This document shows positions 7,459 through 15,946 of a DNA stretch of 30,136 nt, in pieces (position 1 is the first letter of the stretch; each line of letters starts with the position of its first letter). Under the pieces are notes generated by a model. That model did not search any database and was not told the DNA's origin. It saw only the letters and a program-made list of their open reading frames with translations. The position numbers and the translations under genes are program-made. The stretch is from CAZPNX01 sp964588285 (GTDB lineage Bacteria; Edwardsbacteria; AC1; EtOH8): positions 1 to 30,136 of the forward strand of contig CAZPNX010000027.1 in NCBI GenBank assembly GCA_964588285.1. The letters run 5' to 3'.

Positions 7459-8301
7459 TCACCGTGCCAAGGCTTTTTCATACTCATATTTTCTCAAATT
7501 GGCCCGCACCCTAGCCAATAGCTCCATGGAGCTCAATGGTTTGACTAAATAATCGTCGGCACCGATGTAAAAGCCCTTGAGCTTGGTCTTGAGATCGCCC
7601 AGAGCCGTCAGGATGATCACCGGCACCCGGGAAACGGTATTTATCTTTCGAATTTCGGATAAAAGCTCCAGGCCGTCGCGGCCCGGCAGCATCAGATCCA
7701 AAATGATGATATCCGGCGTTTGGGATTGAATAAAGGAGAGGGCTTCTTCGGCATTGGCCGCCCCCGCCACTTCATAGCCTGAGGCTCCCAGGACGTTTCG
7801 GCAGATATGGACTATCCTTTCATCATCCTCCACCGCCAGCACCAACGGCATCCTTCTCGATCCTCTGGCCTTAAGGTCCGGACATTTCTTTTCCATGGTC
7901 TTAATCCTATCCTGGAGGACCTTCAGTTTGGCCAAGGAGCGGACCCGCACCACAAGTTCGTCCAGATTGAACGGCTTGGAGAGAAAATCGTCGGCCCCGG
8001 ATTCCAATCCCTTGACCCGGTCCTCGATGCTCCCCAGTCCGGTGACCATGATGATGGAGATGCCCGAGGTGGCCGGGTCGGACTTCAGCCTCTCGGCGAT
8101 GTCAAAGCCGGTGATGTCGGGCATAATCACATCCAGCAGGATGACGTCGGGAGAGAATGCCCTCACCTTTTCCAGGGCCTCCTGCCCGCCGGATGCCGTG
8201 GCCACCAGATATCCCTGCTCGGCCAGGGCGGTCTCCACGATGTTGAGCATCATGGGCTCGTCGTCCACGGCCAGGATCTTTATATCCTTGGGCTCGTACA
8301 T
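7459..8301 (-). CDS. double-receiver response regulator
   Basis: 280 residues made of two complete CheY-like receivers joined by a short helical linker (about 125-150). Receiver 1 has acidic residues DDE at 13-15, phospho-acceptor Asp57 and Lys109 in SKPF. Receiver 2 has EDDE at 158-161, Asp202 and a KPL lysine. There is no DNA-binding or enzymatic output domain; this is the front half of a PleD-like layout without GGDEF. A strong AGGAGG lies 7 bases before the ATG, and the stop of the preceding gene is only 3 bases upstream, so it is the third gene of the cobalamin-protein operon. It probably relays or integrates phosphate signals from the kinases nearby; the partner is unknown. Confidence 0.93.
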   Translation of the reverse strand: MYEPKDIKILAVDDEPMMLNIVETALAEQGYLVATASGGQEALEKVRAFSPDVILLDVIMPDITGFDIAERLKSDPATSGISIIMVTGLGSIEDRVKGLESGADDFLSKPFNLDELVVRVRSLAKLKVLQDRIKTMEKKCPDLKARGSRRMPLVLAVEDDERIVHICRNVLGASGYEVAGAANAEEALSFIQSQTPDIIILDLMLPGRDGLELLSEIRKINTVSRVPVIILTALGDLKTKLKGFYIGADDYLVKPLSSMELLARVRANLRKYEYEKALAR

Positions 8302-8304
8302 GGC

Positions 8305-9024
8305 TCAACCTCCTCCAATGTTTTCCTTTTTCTCTTTATCGAAGTTCTCCGGATAAAGCTTTCGGGCGCACTCCTCGCAAAGGCTGTGGGAGAAATCGGC
8401 CTCGGTGTGCTGGGAGACATACTCCTCCACCTGCTGCCAGTAGCCCTGGTCGTTGCGCACCTTCTTGCAGGAGGCGCAGATGGGGATCAGGCCCTTGAGG
8501 GTCTTGATGTTCTCCAATGCCTGCTGCAGCTGAAGGTTGTTCTTCGTCAACTGGCGCTGCAGGTTTATCAGCTCATTGTTAAGTCTGGTTAGCTCATCGT
8601 AAACTTCGGCATCGCGCCCGATCCTCTCCAGGACTATCTTACCCACTTCCTGGAATGCGTTTTCATGCCCCAAGCCGCCGGTCTGTTGCAAGGCCGTCAG
8701 ATAGCTGCGGGCCTTTTTAACCGGATCGGCGATTATTATGCCGATAATGTAAATATCTTTATCATACTTAATACCCCACAGTGAGTAATCGGCCGATGCA
8801 CTGCCTTCCCCCAGAGATATTCTATAGCCAAAAGCCTTATCGGCGCTGTTTGCCAGCGATACAAAATCCAGCAATTTGTTGGCGGAATTCTCCCCGGCAA
8901 AAGAAATGAGGTTTGCTCCCGTGCCGCGTTTGGCGAATATGTCGCTGGAATCGTGGACCACGGACTTTATCACGCCGTCCTCTCGGCAGATAATGGCAAA
9001 GCCTTTTTCAAGCTCACCCGGCAT
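8305..9024 (-). CDS. PAS-like protein with C-terminal Cys/His module
   Basis: 239 residues. The N-terminal 1-100 looks like a divergent PAS or similar ligand domain (weak call). A coiled coil spans about 140-175, followed by a compact module with CASC (Cys183, Cys186), KKVRNDQGYW, His206, His213 and CEEC (Cys216, Cys219). Four Cys and two His suggest a metal-binding fold. I recognise this tail as recurring on sensors and response regulators of many bacteria, but know no established function for it. The same module closes the CHASE4 sensor at 10177-12162. The ATG is 2 bases after the stop of the cobalamin-binding gene, with AAGG upstream, so translation is probably coupled. Confidence 0.82.
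   Translation of the reverse strand: MPGELEKGFAIICREDGVIKSVVHDSSDIFAKRGTGANLISFAGENSANKLLDFVSLANSADKAFGYRISLGEGSASADYSLWGIKYDKDIYIIGIIIADPVKKARSYLTALQQTGGLGHENAFQEVGKIVLERIGRDAEVYDELTRLNNELINLQRQLTKNNLQLQQALENIKTLKGLIPICASCKKVRNDQGYWQQVEEYVSQHTEADFSHSLCEECARKLYPENFDKEKKENIGGG
8393..8528 (-). repeat. duplicated coding segment, copy A
   Basis: 136 bases that match 10271-10406 with one visible mismatch (the G of GCGCAGATGG against A). It encodes the Cys-rich module and its preceding coiled-coil residues. Conservation at third codon positions implies recent duplication or gene conversion. Confidence 0.9.
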
Positions 9025-9026
9025 TG

Positions 9027-10076
9027 TCAGCGCCTTATTAACTCAACGGCCGCGGATACGGCTTGTTCGGCGTCCCGGGCATAGCCATCGGCCCCGGTCT
9101 TCAGCCACAACTTCGGGGATACATTAAAGGGATATCCGCCTACTAGTATCTTGATATCCTTGGCCTGTTCGTGCGAACGGACCCTTTCTATCAACTCGGT
9201 CAGGGCCGGCAAGTTGAAGCACATAGTGGTGGACAGGCAGAGGATATTGGGACATAACGAGTCGATGGTTTTCAACAGGCTATCGGCCGGGGTGTTTGCT
9301 CCAACGTAAAACGTATCCCATCCCTCCATTTCGAAAAAATCGCTGACCATCCGTATTCCCATCTCATGAAGCTCTCCACCCACCGAACCGCCCATCATCT
9401 TGAGCCCGTTTTTCCGTCCGGAGAATATTTTCGGATAAAACTTAGCCATTATCATCTGGGTGGCGCAGGTGCAGTAATGTTCCTGGGCCACAGTAATCCG
9501 ATTCATCTGCCACAGCCGTCCGATTTCCAGCTGGGTGTTCTGAAATACCTCTATATAAATCTCCTTGATGCCGTGACCTCTTTCTAGAGCATCGGCGACC
9601 GCTTGCGCCGCCCGATCCTTTTCCCCCTGCAACAGATGCCTCATGTATTTCTCCGCCAGAGGAGTAAGGCTTTTGCCCGCCTCTAAAAAACTGGCCGGGC
9701 GCTCGGGCATGCCGGGAAGGGAGTCGATGGCCTTTGCCATCAAATCCAGAGCCGCCTCCGCTTCCGTCAGCTCCTGTCCCAATATTTTTCGAGACGATTT
9801 CAACGTCTGGTGCAGGGCTTCCGGGCCAAAACCCAGCCCGGCAAATAATCCCTTTAACCAGGCCACATAATCCAGGAACAGAGCCGGATCGTCCATCTCC
9901 AAGGACTGGCAGAGAAATGAGAGCGTCCAGTTCATATCGCGCAGACTGTAGGAGATCCCCCGCTCTCCATATCTCTCCCATTCAACGGGCTGGATGCGAT
10001 ACTGATCTTCAACTATTTTTCGAGATAGATCTTGACTTTTACGGCGAATCTCCTCGGCGGCCGAAAACCTTTTCAT
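9027..10076 (-). CDS. stand-alone cobalamin-binding protein, CarH-like light-sensing signature
   Basis: 349 residues. The N-terminal 1-140 is helical and unassigned. A B12-binding helical cap (about 145-215) holds Trp189, exactly nine residues, then Glu199-His200, the W-x9-EH signature of adenosylcobalamin photoreceptors such as CarH. The Rossmann-like B12 domain (about 225-349) has the lower-ligand motif ELHEMG with His237, then STTMCF and VGGYP loops. The His200 to His237 spacing resembles that in CarH. No MerR DNA-binding domain or other output is present, so it probably acts through protein contacts, perhaps on the co-transcribed Cys-module and double-receiver proteins (inference). It is first in its operon, with an ideal AAGGAGGTGAT ribosome site and a sigma-70-like promoter. 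A non-light role as a cobalamin sensor remains possible. Confidence 0.88.
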   Translation of the reverse strand: MKRFSAAEEIRRKSQDLSRKIVEDQYRIQPVEWERYGERGISYSLRDMNWTLSFLCQSLEMDDPALFLDYVAWLKGLFAGLGFGPEALHQTLKSSRKILGQELTEAEAALDLMAKAIDSLPGMPERPASFLEAGKSLTPLAEKYMRHLLQGEKDRAAQAVADALERGHGIKEIYIEVFQNTQLEIGRLWQMNRITVAQEHYCTCATQMIMAKFYPKIFSGRKNGLKMMGGSVGGELHEMGIRMVSDFFEMEGWDTFYVGANTPADSLLKTIDSLCPNILCLSTTMCFNLPALTELIERVRSHEQAKDIKILVGGYPFNVSPKLWLKTGADGYARDAEQAVSAAVELIRR

Positions 10077-10100
10077 AGTATCACCTCCTTGTATAACTGC

Positions 10101-10130
10101 ATTTTATCTGAAAATTTTTGGACTTGTCAA
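10101..10130 (-). promoter_or_regulatory. sigma-70-type promoter of the cobalamin-protein operon
   Basis: On the minus strand TTGACA (10125-10130), 18 bases, then TAAAAT (10101-10106). It lies just upstream of the ribosome site at 10080-10090. Confidence 0.6.
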
Positions 10131-10176
10131 CCCATGAATAATCGGTTGGCGTATTATACTTCGCAATCCACAATCA

Positions 10177-12162
10177 TCATCCTCCATCATCGTTATGGAC
10201 TTTATTGCTCATACGATCGAAGTAATCCGGATACAACTTTCGGGCGCATTCGTCGCACAATCCGTGGGAAAAATCGGCCTCGGTGTGCTGGGAGACATAC
10301 TCCTCCACCTGCTGCCAGTAGCCCTGGTCGTTGCGCACCTTCTTGCAGGAGGCGCAAATGGGGATCAGGCCCTTGAGGGTCTTGATGTTCTCCAATGCCT
10401 GCTGCAATTCGGCAATAACGGCCTCCCGCTCCTCCTGCAGGGCCCTTTCCAGGGTGATGTCTCGATCGGTGCCCCGGTAGCCGATGAGATTTCCTTCATC
10501 ATCACGAATGGAAAAGCCGTTGGTTTGTAGATACACCACCCGTCCGTTCTTGTGGAGACAGGGATTGATGAAATCCCGGAACGGCTCCCCCCGGGAATAT
10601 GTCTCTTGGGCCGAAGTCAGGATCTCCTCCTTGGTGTCCGGAGCGAAGAGATCGTAGTAACTCACTTTTCCTATCAACTCCTGCGGTTCATAACCCAATA
10701 TCTTCATCACCGCCGAATTGGAATAGGTGTAGTAGCCCCGGGCATCGGTCTCCCACACCCAGAGTTCGGTGCTCTCGGCCACCCGGCGGAAGCGTTCCTC
10801 GCTCTCCTGCAAAAGTTTCTGGATCTGTTTTCTTTGGGTGATGTCCTCGAAGACGGTGGCAAAATAGCCGGGCTCGGTCCTGAAGGCCACGATGGAGAAC
10901 CACCTGTCTAATATGTGACAGTACCTTTCCATCCTCAGCTCCCGGCCCTCCAAAGCCACCCGGCCGTAGGCGGCGAGCAAGTCGAATTCGCCCTTGAGAA
11001 AGTCAGGCATCACCTGGCTTACTCTCTTTCCTATGATATCGTCCCGGGTGAGGCCGGTGATCTTCTCGAAAGCGTGGTTGACCTCTAAAAATTCATAATC
11101 CTCTGCCCTCCCGTTTTGATCGGTGATCAGTCGATGTCGGGCGAAGCCGTTGAGCATATTGTCGAATAGCAGTTTATAGTTCCTGTGCTCCGCATCCAGC
11201 GCCTTGACCATACGGTCCAATCTCGCTGTCAGGTTGTCAATTTCATCGTCCCCGCCCGGCCCCACCGCTATCCTACGGCTCCTACCCATCTCCACCTTTT
11301 TGGACAGCTTTGAGAGCAGGGTTATCCGCTGCAGGATAAAGCGATCCAGGCCGAAGATCAGACAGACCACTAAGAAAAGGGAGAGTAACAACAGGCCGGC
11401 TATCATCGAGAACAAAAGCCTCTGATTCAAACGGCTCCATTTGTTGTCCAAAGTGATATCCAGCCTGGCCGCCGGATGGCCCTTTATATCCTTAATAAGG
11501 CAGGATACCAAAATGGTGTCCTTGGTTTTCGTTATCCTCACCGAAGCCGTATCCGAGGCTTCCGACAGGGATATTTTCTGATGTCCCCTCTGCGATATCC
11601 TCGCCGTCAACTCCCTGCTCAAAAACCTGGCGGCTATAATGCTGCCAACCGCCGGACCCCCGGTATCGCTCCTCTTCACCGGCCAGACGGCCGCCAGCGC
11701 CGACCCGGCCGGCGTCCTTATGATCCCGGATCGCTCCCAAAGCCGGTCCCTAAGCAGCTCGTCAAATTCGGGCGATGGCAGATCCCGGCTCAGCCTCACT
11801 TTCCCGCTGTCGTTAACCGCCTGGATCACCAAACGTCCCGATAGATCGTAATAGCGGATGATATCAAACCCGATATTGCTCAGGGTGGCCGGATTGAGGT
11901 TGTCCCTTACATAGTCAGAATTTCGTCCTAAGACAAAATAATAGGACTCGTCCCAGTTGGCCCAATCTCTGGCGATGGAATTCAACGAGTTCTCCTCCTC
12001 CAACAGGGCTCCTTTAGCCCAAGCGCTCTGCAAGGCTATCTCCCGGCTTTCCAAGTCGGTGAATATCCTTTTCAGATAGAGGGCCGCGCCTGAAAGAAGC
12101 AATCCGCTGGCGGCCAGAACCGCTGCCAGGATCACTATTAACGTTTTCTTCTTCAAACCCAT
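10177..12162 (-). CDS. CHASE4-HAMP-PAS-PAS sensor ending in Cys/His module
   Basis: 661 residues. Membrane segment 7-30; extracytoplasmic CHASE4-type domain about 33-245 (with the characteristic DWANWDESY at 66-74); membrane segment 248-270; HAMP about 271-325; PAS 328-445; PAS 455-572; coiled coil 572-596; then the Cys-rich module CASC (Cys603, Cys606), KKVRNDQGYW, His626, FSHG His633, CDEC (Cys636, Cys639). There is no kinase or cyclase domain, so the Cys/His module is the only candidate output. It is the last gene of the sigma-54 activator operon; its ATG is 9 bases past the stop of the HD-GYP gene with only a weak ribosome site, suggesting translational coupling. The external stimulus cannot be told from sequence. 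Confidence 0.9.
   Translation of the reverse strand: MGLKKKTLIVILAAVLAASGLLLSGAALYLKRIFTDLESREIALQSAWAKGALLEEENSLNSIARDWANWDESYYFVLGRNSDYVRDNLNPATLSNIGFDIIRYYDLSGRLVIQAVNDSGKVRLSRDLPSPEFDELLRDRLWERSGIIRTPAGSALAAVWPVKRSDTGGPAVGSIIAARFLSRELTARISQRGHQKISLSEASDTASVRITKTKDTILVSCLIKDIKGHPAARLDITLDNKWSRLNQRLLFSMIAGLLLLSLFLVVCLIFGLDRFILQRITLLSKLSKKVEMGRSRRIAVGPGGDDEIDNLTARLDRMVKALDAEHRNYKLLFDNMLNGFARHRLITDQNGRAEDYEFLEVNHAFEKITGLTRDDIIGKRVSQVMPDFLKGEFDLLAAYGRVALEGRELRMERYCHILDRWFSIVAFRTEPGYFATVFEDITQRKQIQKLLQESEERFRRVAESTELWVWETDARGYYTYSNSAVMKILGYEPQELIGKVSYYDLFAPDTKEEILTSAQETYSRGEPFRDFINPCLHKNGRVVYLQTNGFSIRDDEGNLIGYRGTDRDITLERALQEEREAVIAELQQALENIKTLKGLIPICASCKKVRNDQGYWQQVEEYVSQHTEADFSHGLCDECARKLYPDYFDRMSNKVHNDDGG
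10271..10406 (-). repeat. duplicated coding segment, copy B
   Basis: Partner of 8393-8528, 136 bases with one mismatch seen by eye. The flanking PAS and linker sequences of the two genes do not match, so only the module was copied. Confidence 0.9.
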
Positions 12163-12171
12163 GGCTTGGCC

Positions 12172-13227
12172 CTAACTCATATTTTTGGCGACGGCGGCGA
12201 AATCTTGCTGTTTATCCAGAAAGATCCTGACCAGTTCGGGATCGAAGCTTTTACCCTGGTCCGAGGCGATGCATTCCACCACCGCCTCCAAGGGCCAGGC
12301 GGGTTTATAGGGCCGCCACGATATCAGGGCGTCATAGGTGTCGCACAGGGCCACTATCCGGCCCTCCAGAGGAATATCCCTGCCCGAAAGCCCCCGGGGA
12401 TATCCTTGTCCGTTCCACTTTTCATGATGGTAGAGGGCGATCTGGCTGGCGGTTTTCAGCAGTTTGGAGCTGTAGCCGGAAAGAATGTCGGCCCCGATGA
12501 CGGTATGGTTCTTCATTACCTCCCATTCCTCCGGGGTCAGCGGCCCGTCTTTTAAAAGGATGCTGTCCGGGATTCCGATCTTGCCGATGTCGTGCATGAC
12601 GCTGGCGTCGGCCAGGGCTTCGGACCGCGATTCGTCCATTCCCAATCCCCGGACCAATATCTTGGTGAATTCCCTCATCCGATATAAGTGCTGTCCCGTC
12701 TCCTTGTTGTGGTATTCGATGGCCGAGCTTAAGCTGTTCAAGGCCTCGCGGAAGGTGCGGTGCAAATCATTGGTTCTTTTTCTCACCAAATCTTCCAAGC
12801 TTTGTTTTTGCTCCTGAAGACTGTCGTAACTGTATTTGAGCTCAATCATATTTGCAATACGGGCCGTAACCTCCACCATATCATAGGGTTTGGCCACGAA
12901 ATCCCTGGCGCCCAAGGACAGCGCTTTGATTTTGGAAGAAGTATCGGCGCTTCCGGAAATGACTATCACCGGAACGAAAAGGCCTGGTTCCGCCAAGCGG
13001 AGTTTCTCCAAAAACCAATAACCGTCGCGGCCCGGCATTACCAGATCCAGAATTACAATATGGGCGCCGCTTTCCTGAAAAATGTCCCACGCCTTTTCCG
13101 CCCCATCGGCCGTCATGACTTTAACAAACCCCCGCTGCCGAAGATTGACGGCCAAAAGATCCAGGGAAACGTCGTCGTCATCGACCGCAAGGATCTTGGC
13201 GTTTTGAATGTCCTGTTTAGTGAACAC
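12172..13227 (-). CDS. response regulator with HD-GYP phosphodiesterase domain
   Basis: 351 residues: receiver 1-128 with DDDD at 16-19, phospho-acceptor Asp61 and Lys113; a linker coiled coil; and an HD-GYP domain about 150-340. Metal and catalytic residues are intact: His212-Asp213 in HDIGKIGIPD, His241, His267-His268 and the GYP triad 275-277 in NGQGYP. By family it should hydrolyse cyclic di-GMP when phosphorylated, lowering that second messenger. Its start overlaps the end of the lone receiver gene by 11 bases, indicating coupled translation. It links this operon to a motility or surface-lifestyle decision, although no GGDEF cyclase is in the window. Confidence 0.95.
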   Translation of the reverse strand: MFTKQDIQNAKILAVDDDDVSLDLLAVNLRQRGFVKVMTADGAEKAWDIFQESGAHIVILDLVMPGRDGYWFLEKLRLAEPGLFVPVIVISGSADTSSKIKALSLGARDFVAKPYDMVEVTARIANMIELKYSYDSLQEQKQSLEDLVRKRTNDLHRTFREALNSLSSAIEYHNKETGQHLYRMREFTKILVRGLGMDESRSEALADASVMHDIGKIGIPDSILLKDGPLTPEEWEVMKNHTVIGADILSGYSSKLLKTASQIALYHHEKWNGQGYPRGLSGRDIPLEGRIVALCDTYDALISWRPYKPAWPLEAVVECIASDQGKSFDPELVRIFLDKQQDFAAVAKNMS

Positions 13228-13611
13228 GCCCGGCCTCCTTTCCTTTTGCCCCAGCCGACAGCGAAACTGCCAGTTTTAAGGCTTTATTGAGCTCTTCGGC
13301 GTTGAATGGCTTGCTGATGAATATATCCGGTTTCCGATCTGCGCGATGCAGCGGCGGGAACACCGATGATTTGACGGTCATTAAGACGAAAATACAGGAA
13401 TAATTGTTGTCCCTTATCCAATTCAAAAGATCCAACCCGTCCATCTCAGGCATCACCAGATCCGAGATAACAATATCCGGCCTTAAGTCCTTTATGATTT
13501 CTTTTGCCTCAGGCACGCTATGGCAGCATGCAATCCGAAACTTTTTCTTGTCCAAAAACATGGCTACGGTCTCGGCCAATACCGCCTCGTCATCAACCAC
13601 CAGAACCTTTT

Positions 13612-13615
<4 letters not shown>
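13217..13615 (-). CDS. single-domain response regulator (receiver)
   Basis: 132 residues forming one receiver: DDE at 7-9, phospho-acceptor Asp54 region VISDLVMPEMDG, the switch residue in LMTVKS and Lys in SKPF. There is no output domain, as in Spo0F- or CheY-like relays. Its ATG overlaps the TGA of the sigma-54 activator gene (13612-13615) and its own end overlaps the HD-GYP gene, so all three are tightly coupled. It could shuttle phosphate between the short kinase (15013-15669) and other receivers; this is inference. Confidence 0.92.
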
Positions 13616-15000
<1,385 letters not shown>

Positions 15001-15012
15001 TCACCTCGTCAG

Positions 15013-15669
15013 TTATATGGAATGGACCGGTGAAGGAAATTCAAAGACATAATCCGACCCTTCTGAAGGCGCCTCTTTTATAATAAGCCGCCCGCCGTTC
15101 TCCCGGCAGATCGCCTCCAAGACCTCTCCCAACTCCCGTGGCCGCTCCGGAGCCTCCCGGGCCGAGGCCCCTCCCTGTTTCTTGATGGCGATTTTCAATC
15201 CTAAATCTCCTTTATCTATCCCTATCTCTATGACCCCTCCGGCCGATATTTCCACCGCGGTTTGGTAGATGGCCAAAAAGAAAAGGGTCATCATTCGGCT
15301 TTCGTCGCCCATCAGCCAGGGCTCTTCTTTCGGACTCGTTATTTTGATCTGGATATGGTTTCTGGCCAAATAATAGTTCAACAATGTCCCGACCTTCTCC
15401 AGCACTGTCGAGGTTTTATATAGGCCCTTGTTGTTCTGCTCTCTATTCTCGATAAAAAATTGATGAAGGTTCTCCATCATGGTGTTTAGTTTCACCACCG
15501 CCGTGGAAATGTTTTTCGTCACTTCGGAGGTTATTGGCTGGCCGGAAGTGTGCATCTGCAGGTATTCCAAGCCTAACGTTATGGCCGACAAAGGATTCTT
15601 CATCTCGTGGACCACCGACGAAGCCACCTGGGCAAAGGCCCGATATTTAACGATATCAATCTGACTCAT
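15013..15669 (-). CDS. short histidine kinase with degenerate ATPase domain
   Basis: 218 residues, cytoplasmic, no sensor domain. The dimerisation domain starts almost at once, with a good H-box SSVVHEMKNPLSAI (His21). The C-terminal half resembles an HATPase fold (DESRMMTLFFLAI, the final YVFEFPSP strand), but the N-box Asn is missing and there is no recognisable D-x-G-x-G; KQGGASAREAPERP stands in its place. It may therefore bind ATP poorly and act as a phosphatase or histidine phosphotransfer protein for the activator encoded next to it. AAGGAG lies 9 bases upstream of the ATG. It is the first gene of a five-gene operon. Confidence 0.85.
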   Translation of the reverse strand: MSQIDIVKYRAFAQVASSVVHEMKNPLSAITLGLEYLQMHTSGQPITSEVTKNISTAVVKLNTMMENLHQFFIENREQNNKGLYKTSTVLEKVGTLLNYYLARNHIQIKITSPKEEPWLMGDESRMMTLFFLAIYQTAVEISAGGVIEIGIDKGDLGLKIAIKKQGGASAREAPERPRELGEVLEAICRENGGRLIIKEAPSEGSDYVFEFPSPVHSI

Positions 15670-15707
15670 TTTTTATTGCTCCTTTATATTTTTCATTAAA
15701 AGAGTAA

Positions 15708-15723
15708 TGCAAAAATGATACCA
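15708..15723 (-). promoter_or_regulatory. sigma-54 (-24/-12) promoter
   Basis: On the minus strand TGGTATC, four bases, TTGCA. GG and GC are separated by exactly 10 bases, the spacing required by sigma-54. The predicted start lies about 28 bases before the kinase ATG, leaving room for the AAGGAG site. Confidence 0.6.
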
Positions 15724-15784
15724 GCATGTTTTTGTTGCATTTCAATGTTTTATAAAGCCAGCGATCGAAAAAAGTGTCATATAA

Positions 15785-15813
15785 ATATTACAATAGCAAC
15801 TATTATATGTCAA
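15785..15813 (-). promoter_or_regulatory. possible sigma-70 promoter of the kinase-activator operon
   Basis: On the minus strand TTGACA (15808-15813), 17 bases, TAATAT (15785-15790). It would supply basal transcription upstream of the sigma-54 site. Confidence 0.45.
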
Positions 15814-15850
15814 CATAATTTTTTTTTCATTTTTAAATATTCATAACTCA

Positions 15851-15879
15851 TTGACAATAAAGACTATGCTGTGTTTAAT
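15851..15879 (+). promoter_or_regulatory. sigma-70-type promoter of the C25 protease gene
   Basis: TTGACA (15851-15856), 17 bases, TTTAAT (15874-15879), close to consensus. The longest open frame would start at this very TTG, so the real translation start must be further on, at 15947. Confidence 0.65.
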
Positions 15880-15946
15880 AAAATGCGTATTGATGGCATG
15901 GATATTGTTTTATTTTATACATGAAAATTTACTAGGAGGCAATAAA

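Noticed and set aside
10080..10176. Cobalamin riboswitch before the B12-binding gene
   Set aside because: The leader is under 20 bases from the predicted start to the ATG and no B12-box sequence is visible, so there is no room for the aptamer.
15851..15946. N-terminal extension of the C25 protease starting at the TTG 15851
   Set aside because: That TTG is the -35 box of a near-consensus promoter, and AGGAGG plus a standard signal peptide mark the ATG at 15947.
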